From an uncultured Bacilli bacterium (GTDB lineage: Bacteria > Bacillota_I > Bacilli_A > RF39 > UBA660): a stretch of 5,033 nt of DNA. The translations under genes and the position numbers were made by a program. The stretch's first letter is position 1; every line of letters begins with the position of its first letter. This document shows, piece by piece, positions 1 to 5,033 of this stretch. The stretch lies in assembly GCA_947630935.1 (NCBI GenBank), contig CANRJL010000081.1, positions 1 through 5,033 on the forward strand, written 5' to 3'. Under the pieces are notes generated by a model that saw nothing but the letters and a program-made list of their open reading frames with translations, made no database searches and had not been told where the DNA came from.

Positions 1-487
1 ACAATTAAAAAGTTGGGCTGTTAAATTAAATTGTGAATTTTATGGTCAAGAAAATGCCGACCCGTCTAGTGTTATTTATGATGGTTTGCAAATTGCTAAG
101 CAAAAAGATATAGATTATGTTTTTATTGATACAGCAGGGCGTTTACAAAATAAAATTAATTTAATGAAAGAGTTAGAAAAAATGAATAAAGTTATTTCAT
201 CTAATATTTCTAATGCTCCACATGAAACTTTATTGGTAATAGATGCAACAACTGGTCAAAATGGAATATTGCAAGCAAAATCTTTTCAAGAAATTACCAA
301 TATTACAGGAATTGTTTTAACTAAATTAGATGGAACAGCTAAAGGAGGAATTGTCTTAGCAATTAAAGAAGAAACAAATATTCCTGTGAAATTTGTTGGG
401 TTTGGCGAGATGATGGAAGATTTAAAACCTTTTGATATTGAAAACTATATTTATGGCTTATTTAAAGGAATTATAGAAGATGAATAA
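1..487 (+). CDS. ftsY: FtsY, signal recognition particle receptor GTPase (3' part only)
   Basis: This is the C-terminal 161 residues of the SRP receptor, the membrane-associated GTPase that pairs with Ffh to hand ribosome-nascent chain complexes to the Sec translocon. The gene is cut by the window's left edge; the reading frame is open from base 2, so the apparent TTG start near base 86 is only an internal Leu codon. What is visible is the second half of the SRP-type G domain: a QLKSWA segment, the DTAGRL motif (bases 128-145), the IDATTGQNG segment around 239-265, the guanine-specificity [10 protein letters not shown] motif (320-349), and the [13 protein letters not shown] closing motif. The ATTGQN and GE..DL.PFD signatures separate FtsY from Ffh, which is complete further down. 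The N domain, P-loop and any acidic N-terminal region lie outside the window. The stop codon overlaps the start of ylxM by 8 bp, indicating one operon with coupled translation. Confidence 0.96.
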   Translation, partial: QLKSWAVKLNCEFYGQENADPSSVIYDGLQIAKQKDIDYVFIDTAGRLQNKINLMKELEKMNKVISSNISNAPHETLLVIDATTGQNGILQAKSFQEITNITGIVLTKLDGTAKGGIVLAIKEETNIPVKFVGFGEMMEDLKPFDIENYIYGLFKGIIEDE

Positions 488-779
488 GGTTCTTTATTAT
501 AATCAATTATTTGCTGTTTATAAAAAATTATTAACAGATAAAGAATGTGAAATATTTGCTTATTATTATGAAGAAAATTTGTCAATGGGGGAAATAGCTT
601 TATTAAAAAATATATCAAGAAGTGCTGTTGGTTCACAGATAAAAAAAGTTGAAACAAAATTAAGAGATTATGAAATGAAATTACAAATTGTAAAGAAAAA
701 TGAAAAATTAAGAAAATTAAAAGAATGGCAGAAAGATGAAAAAATAATAAAAGAGCTAGATGAAATTATAGAATTATAG
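480..779 (+). CDS. ylxM: YlxM-family (UPF0122) HTH protein of the SRP operon
   Basis: A 99-residue YlxM/UPF0122 protein. Seen: an N-terminal LLTDKECEIFAYYYEENLS segment followed by a helix-turn-helix resembling sigma-70 region 4 (about residues 20-66, with SMGEIALLKNISRSAV as its core), then a highly charged Lys/Glu-rich helical tail (about 67-99) that could form a coiled coil. Known of the family: ylxM lies between ftsY and ffh in many Bacillota and Mollicutes. Despite its DNA-binding-like fold, it has been linked to modulation of SRP function rather than to classical gene regulation. The ATG lies inside the last codons of ftsY (8 bp overlap) and is preceded by AAAGGA at 464-469, with 10 bases between. 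The gene ends with TAG, 14 bases before ffh. Family assignment rests on both sequence and gene order; the molecular role here is inferred. Confidence 0.92.
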   Translation: MNKVLYYNQLFAVYKKLLTDKECEIFAYYYEENLSMGEIALLKNISRSAVGSQIKKVETKLRDYEMKLQIVKKNEKLRKLKEWQKDEKIIKELDEIIEL

Positions 780-793
780 AAAAGAGTGAAACA

Positions 794-2101
794 ATGTTTG
801 AATATATGGGAGACCGCTTAGAAAAAGCAATTAAAAATATTAGAGGAATGGGAAGAATTACTGAAGAAAATATCAGCGAAGCAATGCGTGAAATTAGGAT
901 GGCTTTATTAGAAGCTGATGTAAATTATCAAGTTGTTAAAGAATTTACTCTTAAGGTAAAAGAAAAAGCTTTAGGAATGAATGTGGAAAAAAGTTTAAAA
1001 CCTGATGAATTATTTATTAAATTAGTTAAAGATGAGTTAGTTGATTTATTAGGCAAAGAGTATGTTCCTTTAAAAATAGATAAAAAGCCAGCTGTTATTT
1101 TGTTGGTGGGCTTGCAGGGAAGTGGTAAAACAACAACTATTGCTAAATTAGCCAATTTATTACGAAAAAAAATGCAAAAAAGACCTTTGATGGTAGCTTG
1201 TGATATTTATAGACCAGCAGCTATTGAGCAGTTAGAAGAATTAGGAAAGTCATTGAATGTTCCAGTATTTAATAAAGGAACACAATCTCCTGTAAAAACT
1301 GTTTCTGAGGCTTTGGTTTATGCTAAAGAAGAAAATTATGATGTTGTTTTAATTGATACAGCTGGTCGTTTGCATATTGATAAACCTTTAATGGATGAAT
1401 TAAAAAATATTGTTGAAAAAACAAACCCTGATGAAATTTTATTAGTCATAGATGCAATGATGGGTCAAGATGCAATTAATGTAATTCAAGGTTTTAATGA
1501 TGCTTTAGCAATTACAGGATGTGTTTTAACGAAATTAGATGGCAATACTAAAGGTGGAGTTGCTTTGTCAATTCGCCATTTAACAAATATTCCAATTAAA
1601 TTCGTCGGAGATAGTGAAAAATTAGATGGTTTAAAAGAATTTTATCCTGAAAGAATGGCCGAGCGAATTTTGGATATGGGAGATATTATGGCTATTGCGG
1701 AAAAAGTAGAAGGAATTATATCAACAGAAGAAGCCACTGCCCAAGCTAAAAGAATGCAAAGTGGCAAATTTGATTTAGAAGATTTTCTCCAAACTTTTAA
1801 GCAAGTTAAAAAATTAGGTCCTTTAGAAAACATTATAAGACTTTTACCACAGGCCAGAAAAATGGGTTTAAATAACATTCAAATAGACCCAAAACAAATG
1901 GCCCATATTGAGGCAATTATTTTATCTATGACTCCTTATGAAAGACGGCATCCAGAAGTTTTAAAAGCTTCAAGAAAGCAAAGAATTGCTAAAGGTTCAG
2001 GAAGAAATGTTGAAGAAGTTAATCGCTTATTAAATCAATTTGAAGAAATGAAAAAAATGATGAAAATGCTGAAAAATGGTAATTTTAAAATGCCTTTTTG
2101 A
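794..2101 (+). CDS. ffh: Ffh, signal recognition particle protein (SRP54)
   Basis: A complete 435-residue Ffh, the protein subunit of bacterial SRP. It binds signal peptides and 4.5S/scRNA and forms a GTPase pair with FtsY at the membrane. Domains: N domain about 1-95 (opening MFEYMGDRLEKAIKNIRG, the usual Ffh start, which supports this ATG); G domain about 96-296 with P-loop GLQGSGKTTT (106-115), DIYRPAA (137-143), DTAGR (188-192) and TKLDG (246-250); M domain about 310-435 with the GPLENIIRLLP segment (342-352) and the RNA-binding SRKQRIAKGSG motif (393-403). Nine Met residues lie in the M domain, five of them in the tail after 418. The length is normal for the family. The ribosome binding site is weak (GAG at 784-786), so translation may depend partly on coupling to ylxM. 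The gene appears to end on TGA; reading that codon as Trp would add only ten residues before TAG. The rpsP-rimM-trmD block that often follows ffh in Bacillota is absent. Confidence 0.98.
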   Translation: MFEYMGDRLEKAIKNIRGMGRITEENISEAMREIRMALLEADVNYQVVKEFTLKVKEKALGMNVEKSLKPDELFIKLVKDELVDLLGKEYVPLKIDKKPAVILLVGLQGSGKTTTIAKLANLLRKKMQKRPLMVACDIYRPAAIEQLEELGKSLNVPVFNKGTQSPVKTVSEALVYAKEENYDVVLIDTAGRLHIDKPLMDELKNIVEKTNPDEILLVIDAMMGQDAINVIQGFNDALAITGCVLTKLDGNTKGGVALSIRHLTNIPIKFVGDSEKLDGLKEFYPERMAERILDMGDIMAIAEKVEGIISTEEATAQAKRMQSGKFDLEDFLQTFKQVKKLGPLENIIRLLPQARKMGLNNIQIDPKQMAHIEAIILSMTPYERRHPEVLKASRKQRIAKGSGRNVEEVNRLLNQFEEMKKMMKMLKNGNFKMPF

Positions 2102-2128
2102 TTATTATTAAAATATATGTATTTTGCC

Positions 2129-2158
2129 TAGTCAGTTGTTTAGCTTTAACATACTATA
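2129..2158 (+). promoter_or_regulatory. Candidate promoter of the CotD-like gene, mother-cell-sigma-like -10
   Basis: The gap between ffh and the coat-like gene contains CATACTATA at 2150-2158. This fits the CATAnnnTA -10 consensus of sporulation factor SigK exactly, and seven of eight positions of the SigE form CATACAMT. The -35 side is unconvincing for either factor. The same DNA can be read as a weak SigA promoter: TAGTCA (2129-2134, four of six matches), a 17-bp spacer, and TACTAT (2152-2157, four of six). The match is short and could be chance in AT-rich DNA, but it lies directly upstream of a spore-coat-like gene. Confidence 0.42.
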
Positions 2159-2165
2159 AAGGTAG

Positions 2166-2171
2166 AAAGGA
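2166..2171 (+). promoter_or_regulatory. Ribosome binding site of the CotD-like gene
   Basis: AAAGGA, with 11 bases to the ATG at 2183 and only 5 to an in-frame TTG at 2177. Aligned against the full AAGGAGG, the site would end near 2173. That gives an effective spacer of 9 to the ATG and 3 to the TTG, so the ATG is preferred. Confidence 0.55.
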
Positions 2172-2182
2172 ATGTTTTGAGT

Positions 2183-2539
2183 ATGTTAAAAAATAGTGCA
2201 AATGAAAGAGATGGAATGCAAATGAATTATGGTGAAACAGTGCAAGCAAGTTATTCAACTGGTGGCTGTGGCTGTAGTAATTCTATGGCAACTTCTGCTA
2301 TGAATACTTGTCCAATGCCTTCTTGTCCACCATCTCAAACTTGTTGCTGTCCACCAATTACAGAATGTCCCCAAAATCAAGTTTGTCATCGGGTGATTAA
2401 TTATGAAGTGCCTCATTTAATGCCAATGAATACTACTGTTGTAAATCATCATATTTATAATCATACCTACACACCTGTTTATTCTTACAATGAAGTGGAT
2501 GAGGTCGAAAATATTTACAATCGATGTGGTTGTAAGTAA
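2183..2539 (+). CDS. Small Cys/His-rich protein, CotD-like spore coat family
   Basis: A 118-residue protein with no signal peptide or membrane segment. Residues 27-69 are rich in Cys, Pro and Ser, with a CGC pair, a CCCPP cluster and single cysteines; there are eleven Cys in the whole protein, ending in a second CGC at the C-terminus. Residues 70-94 read INYEVPHLMPMNTTVVNHH then IYNH, which closely resembles the VPHIHPTHTTTVNHHLF-type core recalled from Bacillus CotD, an inner spore coat protein. A Tyr/Asn/Val-rich tail follows. The assignment is from motif resemblance. If right, the protein would be deposited on the forespore by the mother cell and cross-linked through Cys and Tyr; a metal-binding role of the Cys/His clusters is another possibility. 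It stands alone, with its own candidate promoter and terminator, between the SRP and division operons. A TTG start at 2177 would add two residues; the ATG was chosen on ribosome-binding-site spacing. Confidence 0.72.
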   Translation: MLKNSANERDGMQMNYGETVQASYSTGGCGCSNSMATSAMNTCPMPSCPPSQTCCCPPITECPQNQVCHRVINYEVPHLMPMNTTVVNHHIYNHTYTPVYSYNEVDEVENIYNRCGCK

Positions 2540-2545
2540 AAAATT

Positions 2546-2582
2546 AAAAATACAATAAGCAATCGCCTGTTGTATTTTTTTT
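2546..2582 (+). terminator. Rho-independent terminator after the CotD-like gene
   Basis: A perfect 10-bp stem, AAAAATACAA (2546-2555) with TTGTATTTTT (2570-2579), is extended inward by a T-G and an A-T pair, one mismatch, and a GC/GC clamp around the AATC loop (2561-2564). It ends in eight consecutive T (2575-2582). It begins seven bases after the stop codon of the coat-like gene. The stem is AU-rich, so it may be leaky. Because the other strand also has an A-tract and T-tract, it could work in both directions. Confidence 0.78.
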
Positions 2583-2598
2583 AAAATTTCGATATAAT
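2570..2598 (+). promoter_or_regulatory. SigA-type promoter of ftsA-ftsZ
   Basis: A perfect TATAAT -10 at 2593-2598 lies 17 bp after TTGTAT (2570-2575), which keeps the TTG of the -35 consensus. Transcription would begin around 2604-2606, leaving a leader of only about 18 bases before the ftsA ATG. The -35 hexamer lies in the 3' arm of the preceding terminator, so the end of one unit and the start of the next share the same bases. Confidence 0.72.
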
Positions 2599-2612
2599 GT
2601 CTATTAGAAAAT

Positions 2613-2618
2613 AGGTGG
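2613..2618 (+). promoter_or_regulatory. Ribosome binding site of ftsA
   Basis: AGGTGG matches AGGAGG at five of six positions and ends four bases before the ATG at 2623. The spacer is on the short side, but the site is the only good one in the leader and fixes this start. Confidence 0.7.
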
Positions 2619-2622
2619 CAAA

Positions 2623-3864
2623 ATGAGAACAATATTAGCAAGTGTTGATATCGGTAGTGATTCATTAAAGTTGGTAGTAGCTGAATTATTTAAAGGTAGT
2701 ATTAATGTTTTAGCTTGTGCTATGGTTCCATCAAAAGGTGTAAAAGGTGGTTTTGTAGTCGAAGCGCGAGAATTTACTAATCAGTTAAAAGAATTATTTA
2801 AAAAGGGCGAAGATATGCTTGGTTTACCAATTAACAAAGTAATAGTCTCTATTCCTTCAGATAATATCAAATTTCATATGAATGAAGGTTATACTACTAT
2901 AGATAGTGAAATAAATGCTGTAAGAACAGTTGACCTAATAAGAGCTATGCAAGCTTCTAGTTATAATCAAATTGAAGAATCAGAGGAACTCGCTACTATT
3001 ATGCCGATTTCATTTAAAATAGATGGAGAATCTGTTGGAAACCCTATTGGTAAAGCTGGTTCAAAGTGTAGTGTAAAAACAATCTTTACAACTGTTCCTA
3101 AAAAAAATGTTGTTCCAATTATTCAATGCTTTTCTAATATAGGAGTAGAAGTTATTGATACAACTTTGACTAGTATTGGTGATTATTTTGAATTTCAGAA
3201 TAAAAAAAGTAAAGAAGAAGTTGGAGCTATTTTAAATCTTGGACACACTACAACAACTATATCTATTTTTAATAAAGGAATATTAACTAATACTAAGACT
3301 TTAAATATGGGAGCGTTAGATATTGAAAATGATTTAGCTTATATGTTTAAAGTGCCTAAAAAGGAAGCAAAAGATATTAGATTAACTTTAGCTTTGGCTC
3401 ATAAAAGAGGAGTAAGTGATACTTTTAAAAAAGAATACACTACTAAAATGGGTGAGAAAATACTTGTTAGTGAGTATGAAGCGACTCAAATTGCATCTTC
3501 AAGAATTGAAGAAATATTGAAATTAGCAAAAAAAGAAATAAATCTCTTAACAAAAAAGGAAATTCATTATATAATAATTACAGGTGGAATAAGCGAGATG
3601 GCTAATTTCAATTATATAGTAGAAGAAATATTTGGCCATTTTGCTAGAATAGGGAATGTTAAAGAATTAGGTTTAAGAACTAATACATATTCTACCGCGA
3701 TTGGTTTAATTAAATATTATTTAGATAAATTGAGATTAAGAGACCAAGAATTTACTATTTTTAATTATGAACAACTAGATGAACTTAGTGGTCGAAGTAA
3801 AAAAATTAATATTAATGAAAACTCAATTTTAGGTAAATTGTTTGGCTATTTTTTTGACAATTAA
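2623..3864 (+). CDS. ftsA: FtsA, actin-like cell division protein
   Basis: A 413-residue FtsA, the actin-family protein that anchors FtsZ filaments to the membrane and recruits later divisome proteins. Seen: phosphate-1 loop [12 protein letters not shown] (8-19); subdomain 1C about 82-160, with the family segment [17 protein letters not shown] (127-143); phosphate-2 region LNLGHTTTT (204-212); the [14 protein letters not shown] segment (229-242); adenosine loop [13 protein letters not shown] (317-329). A polar linker leads to the C-terminal [13 protein letters not shown] (401-413), which fits the amphipathic membrane-targeting helix. Length is normal for the family. The odd feature is the phosphate-2 loop: the usual Asp is Asn205 and the next glycines are His-Thr, so ATP hydrolysis may be weakened while binding and tethering persist. 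It is first in a two-gene operon with ftsZ, 14 bases apart. The start is supported by AGGTGG four bases upstream and by homology from residue 3 on. Confidence 0.93.
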   Translation: MRTILASVDIGSDSLKLVVAELFKGSINVLACAMVPSKGVKGGFVVEAREFTNQLKELFKKGEDMLGLPINKVIVSIPSDNIKFHMNEGYTTIDSEINAVRTVDLIRAMQASSYNQIEESEELATIMPISFKIDGESVGNPIGKAGSKCSVKTIFTTVPKKNVVPIIQCFSNIGVEVIDTTLTSIGDYFEFQNKKSKEEVGAILNLGHTTTTISIFNKGILTNTKTLNMGALDIENDLAYMFKVPKKEAKDIRLTLALAHKRGVSDTFKKEYTTKMGEKILVSEYEATQIASSRIEEILKLAKKEINLLTKKEIHYIIITGGISEMANFNYIVEEIFGHFARIGNVKELGLRTNTYSTAIGLIKYYLDKLRLRDQEFTIFNYEQLDELSGRSKKININENSILGKLFGYFFDN

Positions 3865-3869
3865 GGAGG
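3863..3869 (+). promoter_or_regulatory. Strong ribosome binding site of ftsZ, deciding the start
   Basis: A perfect AAGGAGG overlaps the ftsA stop codon (3862-3864). An in-frame ATG begins immediately after it at 3870 with no spacer; the next ATG at 3879 is nine bases away. The latter is the functional start, giving the protein N-terminus [14 protein letters not shown]. The overlap with the ftsA stop suggests that translation of the two genes is coupled, which would raise FtsZ output relative to FtsA. Confidence 0.9.
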
Positions 3870-3878
3870 ATGAAAATT

Positions 3879-4931
3879 ATGGATAATTTAAAAATCGATC
3901 CAATTGCTAAAATTAAGGTTTTTGGTGTTGGCGGTGGCGGCAACAATGCTGTTAATAAAATGATTGAAGAAGGAGTTCAAGGCGTTGAATTTTATGTTGT
4001 AAATACTGATTTACAAGTGTTAAATGCTTCTAAGGCTAAAAATAAAATTCAAATTGGTAAAAATATTACCGGTGGAAGAGGTGCTGGTTCCAATCCCGAA
4101 ATTGGAAGAGAAGCAGCATTAGAAAGTAAAAAAGAAATAGAAGAAGCTGTTAAAGGAGCAGACATGGTGTTTATTGCTGCTGGTTTAGGTGGGGGAACTG
4201 GAACTGGAGCGGCACCAATAATTGCGGAAATTGCTCAAGAATCTGGTGCATTGACAGTAGGAATTGTGACAAAGCCATTTCGTTTTGAAGGCAAAAAAAG
4301 AATGGAACATGCATTAGTAGGTTTAGAAGAATTAAAAAAACATGTTGATACTTTAATTATCATTCCAAATGATAGATTACGTGATATTATTGATAAAACG
4401 ACAACTTTTAAAGTAGCATTTCAAGAAGTTGATAATGTGTTGCATCGTGGTGTTCAATCTATTTCTGATTTAATTGCTGTAACTGGTATTGTTAATTTGG
4501 ACTTTGCTGATATTAAAACTGTTATGGAAAAATCAGGAACTGCTTTAATTGGAATTGGAATGGGTATTGGGGAGAATAGAGCTGTTGAGGCTGCTAAACA
4601 AGCTGTATCTAGTGCTTTACTTGAAACAACAATAGATGGAGCGACAGACGCTATTATTAATATTACAGGTGGTGATTCTCTTACGTTATTTGAAATTGAA
4701 GATGCTGTAGAAACAGTTAGAGAAGCAGCAAATTCGGATATTAATATAATATTTGGTGCAATTCCAAATAATAATTTATCAGATGAAGTAATAGTAACTG
4801 TTATTGCAACAGGATTTGATGGTAAAGATAATGATGATGAAGAAGAAGTAAATGATTTACCTAAAAGAAGAATTGATGATGACGACACAGAATATGATAT
4901 ACCTTCTTTTTTAAGAAGTAATGATTATTAA
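3879..4931 (+). CDS. ftsZ: FtsZ, tubulin-like cell division GTPase
   Basis: A 350-residue FtsZ, which polymerises with GTP into the Z-ring at mid-cell. Seen: N-terminal nucleotide-binding segment [17 protein letters not shown] (13-29), VNTDLQ (41-46), the tubulin signature GGGTGTG (104-110), TKPFRFEG (131-138), and the T7 loop [11 protein letters not shown] (206-216). Asn206, Asp208 and Asp211 in that loop correspond to the residues that complete the active site of the next subunit. The core ends near ATGF (310-313). An unusually short and very acidic linker (about 314-337, with DDEEE and DDDD runs) leads to the conserved C-terminal peptide YDIPSFLRS (339-347), which binds FtsA and other partners. 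The start at 3879 is set by AAGGAGG; an ATG nine bases earlier abuts that site and is unlikely. All catalytic motifs are intact, so the protein should be functional. Confidence 0.97.
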   Translation: MDNLKIDPIAKIKVFGVGGGGNNAVNKMIEEGVQGVEFYVVNTDLQVLNASKAKNKIQIGKNITGGRGAGSNPEIGREAALESKKEIEEAVKGADMVFIAAGLGGGTGTGAAPIIAEIAQESGALTVGIVTKPFRFEGKKRMEHALVGLEELKKHVDTLIIIPNDRLRDIIDKTTTFKVAFQEVDNVLHRGVQSISDLIAVTGIVNLDFADIKTVMEKSGTALIGIGMGIGENRAVEAAKQAVSSALLETTIDGATDAIINITGGDSLTLFEIEDAVETVREAANSDINIIFGAIPNNNLSDEVIVTVIATGFDGKDNDDEEEVNDLPKRRIDDDDTEYDIPSFLRSNDY

Positions 4932-4940
4932 AAAAGTTTG

Positions 4941-4970
4941 AAAAAATTGAATAATTGTATTCAGTTTTTT
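4941..4970 (+). terminator. Rho-independent terminator after ftsZ
   Basis: A 13-bp stem (4941-4953 with 4958-4970) has a four-base ATTG loop and a single T-G wobble. The 5' arm begins with six A and the 3' arm ends with six T, followed by AAA and five more T. It starts nine bases after the ftsZ stop. The stem is AU-rich with just one G-C pair, so efficiency is uncertain, but its position closes the ftsA-ftsZ unit and leaves the following DNA as a separate promoter region. Confidence 0.7.
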
Positions 4971-5000
4971 AAATTTTTATACTTTTTGCGGCGCCTCCTA

Positions 5001-5031
5001 TTGACTCAGGGGGGGGGTATTATGTTATAAT
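5001..5031 (+). promoter_or_regulatory. Candidate promoter with a G9 tract in its spacer
   Basis: TTGACT (5001-5006, five of six to the -35 consensus) and TATAAT (5026-5031, perfect, preceded by the extended -10 dinucleotide TG at 5023-5024) flank a 19-bp spacer containing nine consecutive G (5009-5017). The optimum spacer for SigA-type promoters is 17, which would correspond to seven G. Change of tract length by slippage could therefore tune or switch the promoter. The gene it would drive begins beyond the window's right edge. Confidence 0.6.
5009..5017. repeat. Homopolymeric G9 tract
   Basis: Nine consecutive G in DNA that is otherwise strongly AT-rich; no other G or C run in the window comes close to this length. 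Homopolymers of this size are prone to slipped-strand mispairing during replication and also to sequencing error, so the exact count should be treated as uncertain. Confidence 0.9.
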
Positions 5032-5033
5032 TT

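Noticed and set aside
451..657. Minus-strand open frame opposite ftsY and ylxM
   Set aside because: It lies across two well-supported + strand genes, has a low-complexity hydrophobic translation typical of antisense AT-rich DNA, and no ribosome binding site was seen.
928..1155. Minus-strand open frame inside ffh
   Set aside because: Entirely antisense to the N domain and P-loop of ffh; no recognisable protein.
1642..1878. Minus-strand open frame inside ffh M-domain region
   Set aside because: Antisense shadow of a conserved coding region; no family resemblance.
2110..2125. AAAATA/TATTTT hairpin after ffh as a terminator
   Set aside because: Only six A-T pairs and a short T-tract; too weak to call. 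The end of the ffh transcript remains unassigned.
2172..2180. Two-codon mini-ORF (ATG TTT TGA) just before the coat gene start
   Set aside because: Its ATG abuts the ribosome binding site, so initiation there is unlikely; probably chance.
2417..2665. Minus-strand open frame spanning the coat gene end, the terminator and ftsA start
   Set aside because: It runs through a clear terminator and promoter and is antisense to two genes; composition is that of a shadow frame.
3870..3878. Earlier in-frame ATG of ftsZ
   Set aside because: It directly abuts the AAGGAGG site with no spacer, whereas the ATG at 3879 has proper spacing and gives a normal FtsZ N-terminus.
4454..4888. 144-codon minus-strand open frame opposite ftsZ
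   Set aside because: Long only because the conserved ftsZ frame lacks antisense stops; the Ser/Ile/Val-rich translation matches nothing known.
4994..4999. AGGAGG ribosome binding site on the minus strand
   Set aside because: No suitable start codon follows at proper distance on that strand, and the ftsZ terminator region lies just beyond.

Overview
This is a low-GC window (roughly 30% G+C by eye) from a Gram-positive, Bacillota-type genome. It carries the end of a signal recognition particle (SRP) cluster and the core of a cell division cluster, all on the + strand: ftsY (3' end only), ylxM, ffh, a small Cys/His-rich spore-coat-like gene, ftsA and ftsZ. The AT-rich codons, strong AGGAGG-type ribosome binding sites, YlxM linkage and CotD-like protein point to class Bacilli, perhaps a lineage near Erysipelotrichia or the Mollicutes. 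Trp is written TGG in both places it occurs, and ffh appears to end on TGA, so the standard bacterial code is likely. The species cannot be fixed from the sequence.

Layout. Bases 1-2101 are the SRP operon. The FtsY receptor GTPase overlaps ylxM by 8 bp, and ffh starts 14 bp after ylxM. These three proteins form one co-translational targeting pathway: Ffh binds signal sequences and SRP RNA, FtsY docks the complex at the membrane, and YlxM is a small HTH accessory protein. Bases 2102-2182 are a promoter-bearing gap, whose -10 region resembles those of mother-cell sporulation sigma factors. Bases 2183-2539 encode the CotD-like protein. A hairpin terminator follows, and its 3' arm also holds the -35 hexamer of a good promoter for ftsA. 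Bases 2623-4931 are ftsA-ftsZ, a tight two-gene division operon. FtsA tethers FtsZ filaments to the membrane; its C-terminal amphipathic segment and the FtsZ C-terminal IPSFLR peptide are both intact. A second hairpin terminator closes the operon.

The last 50 bases (4981-5033) are the most unusual part. A G+C-rich block and a run of nine G lie in otherwise AT-rich DNA, and the G run sits exactly between a TTGACT -35 and a TG-extended TATAAT -10. The spacer is 19 bp. This is the architecture of a promoter whose strength could vary through slippage of the homopolymer; the gene it would drive lies outside the window. Other points of interest are a degenerate phosphate-2 loop in FtsA, a possible sporulation gene between two housekeeping operons, and an interlocked terminator and promoter.
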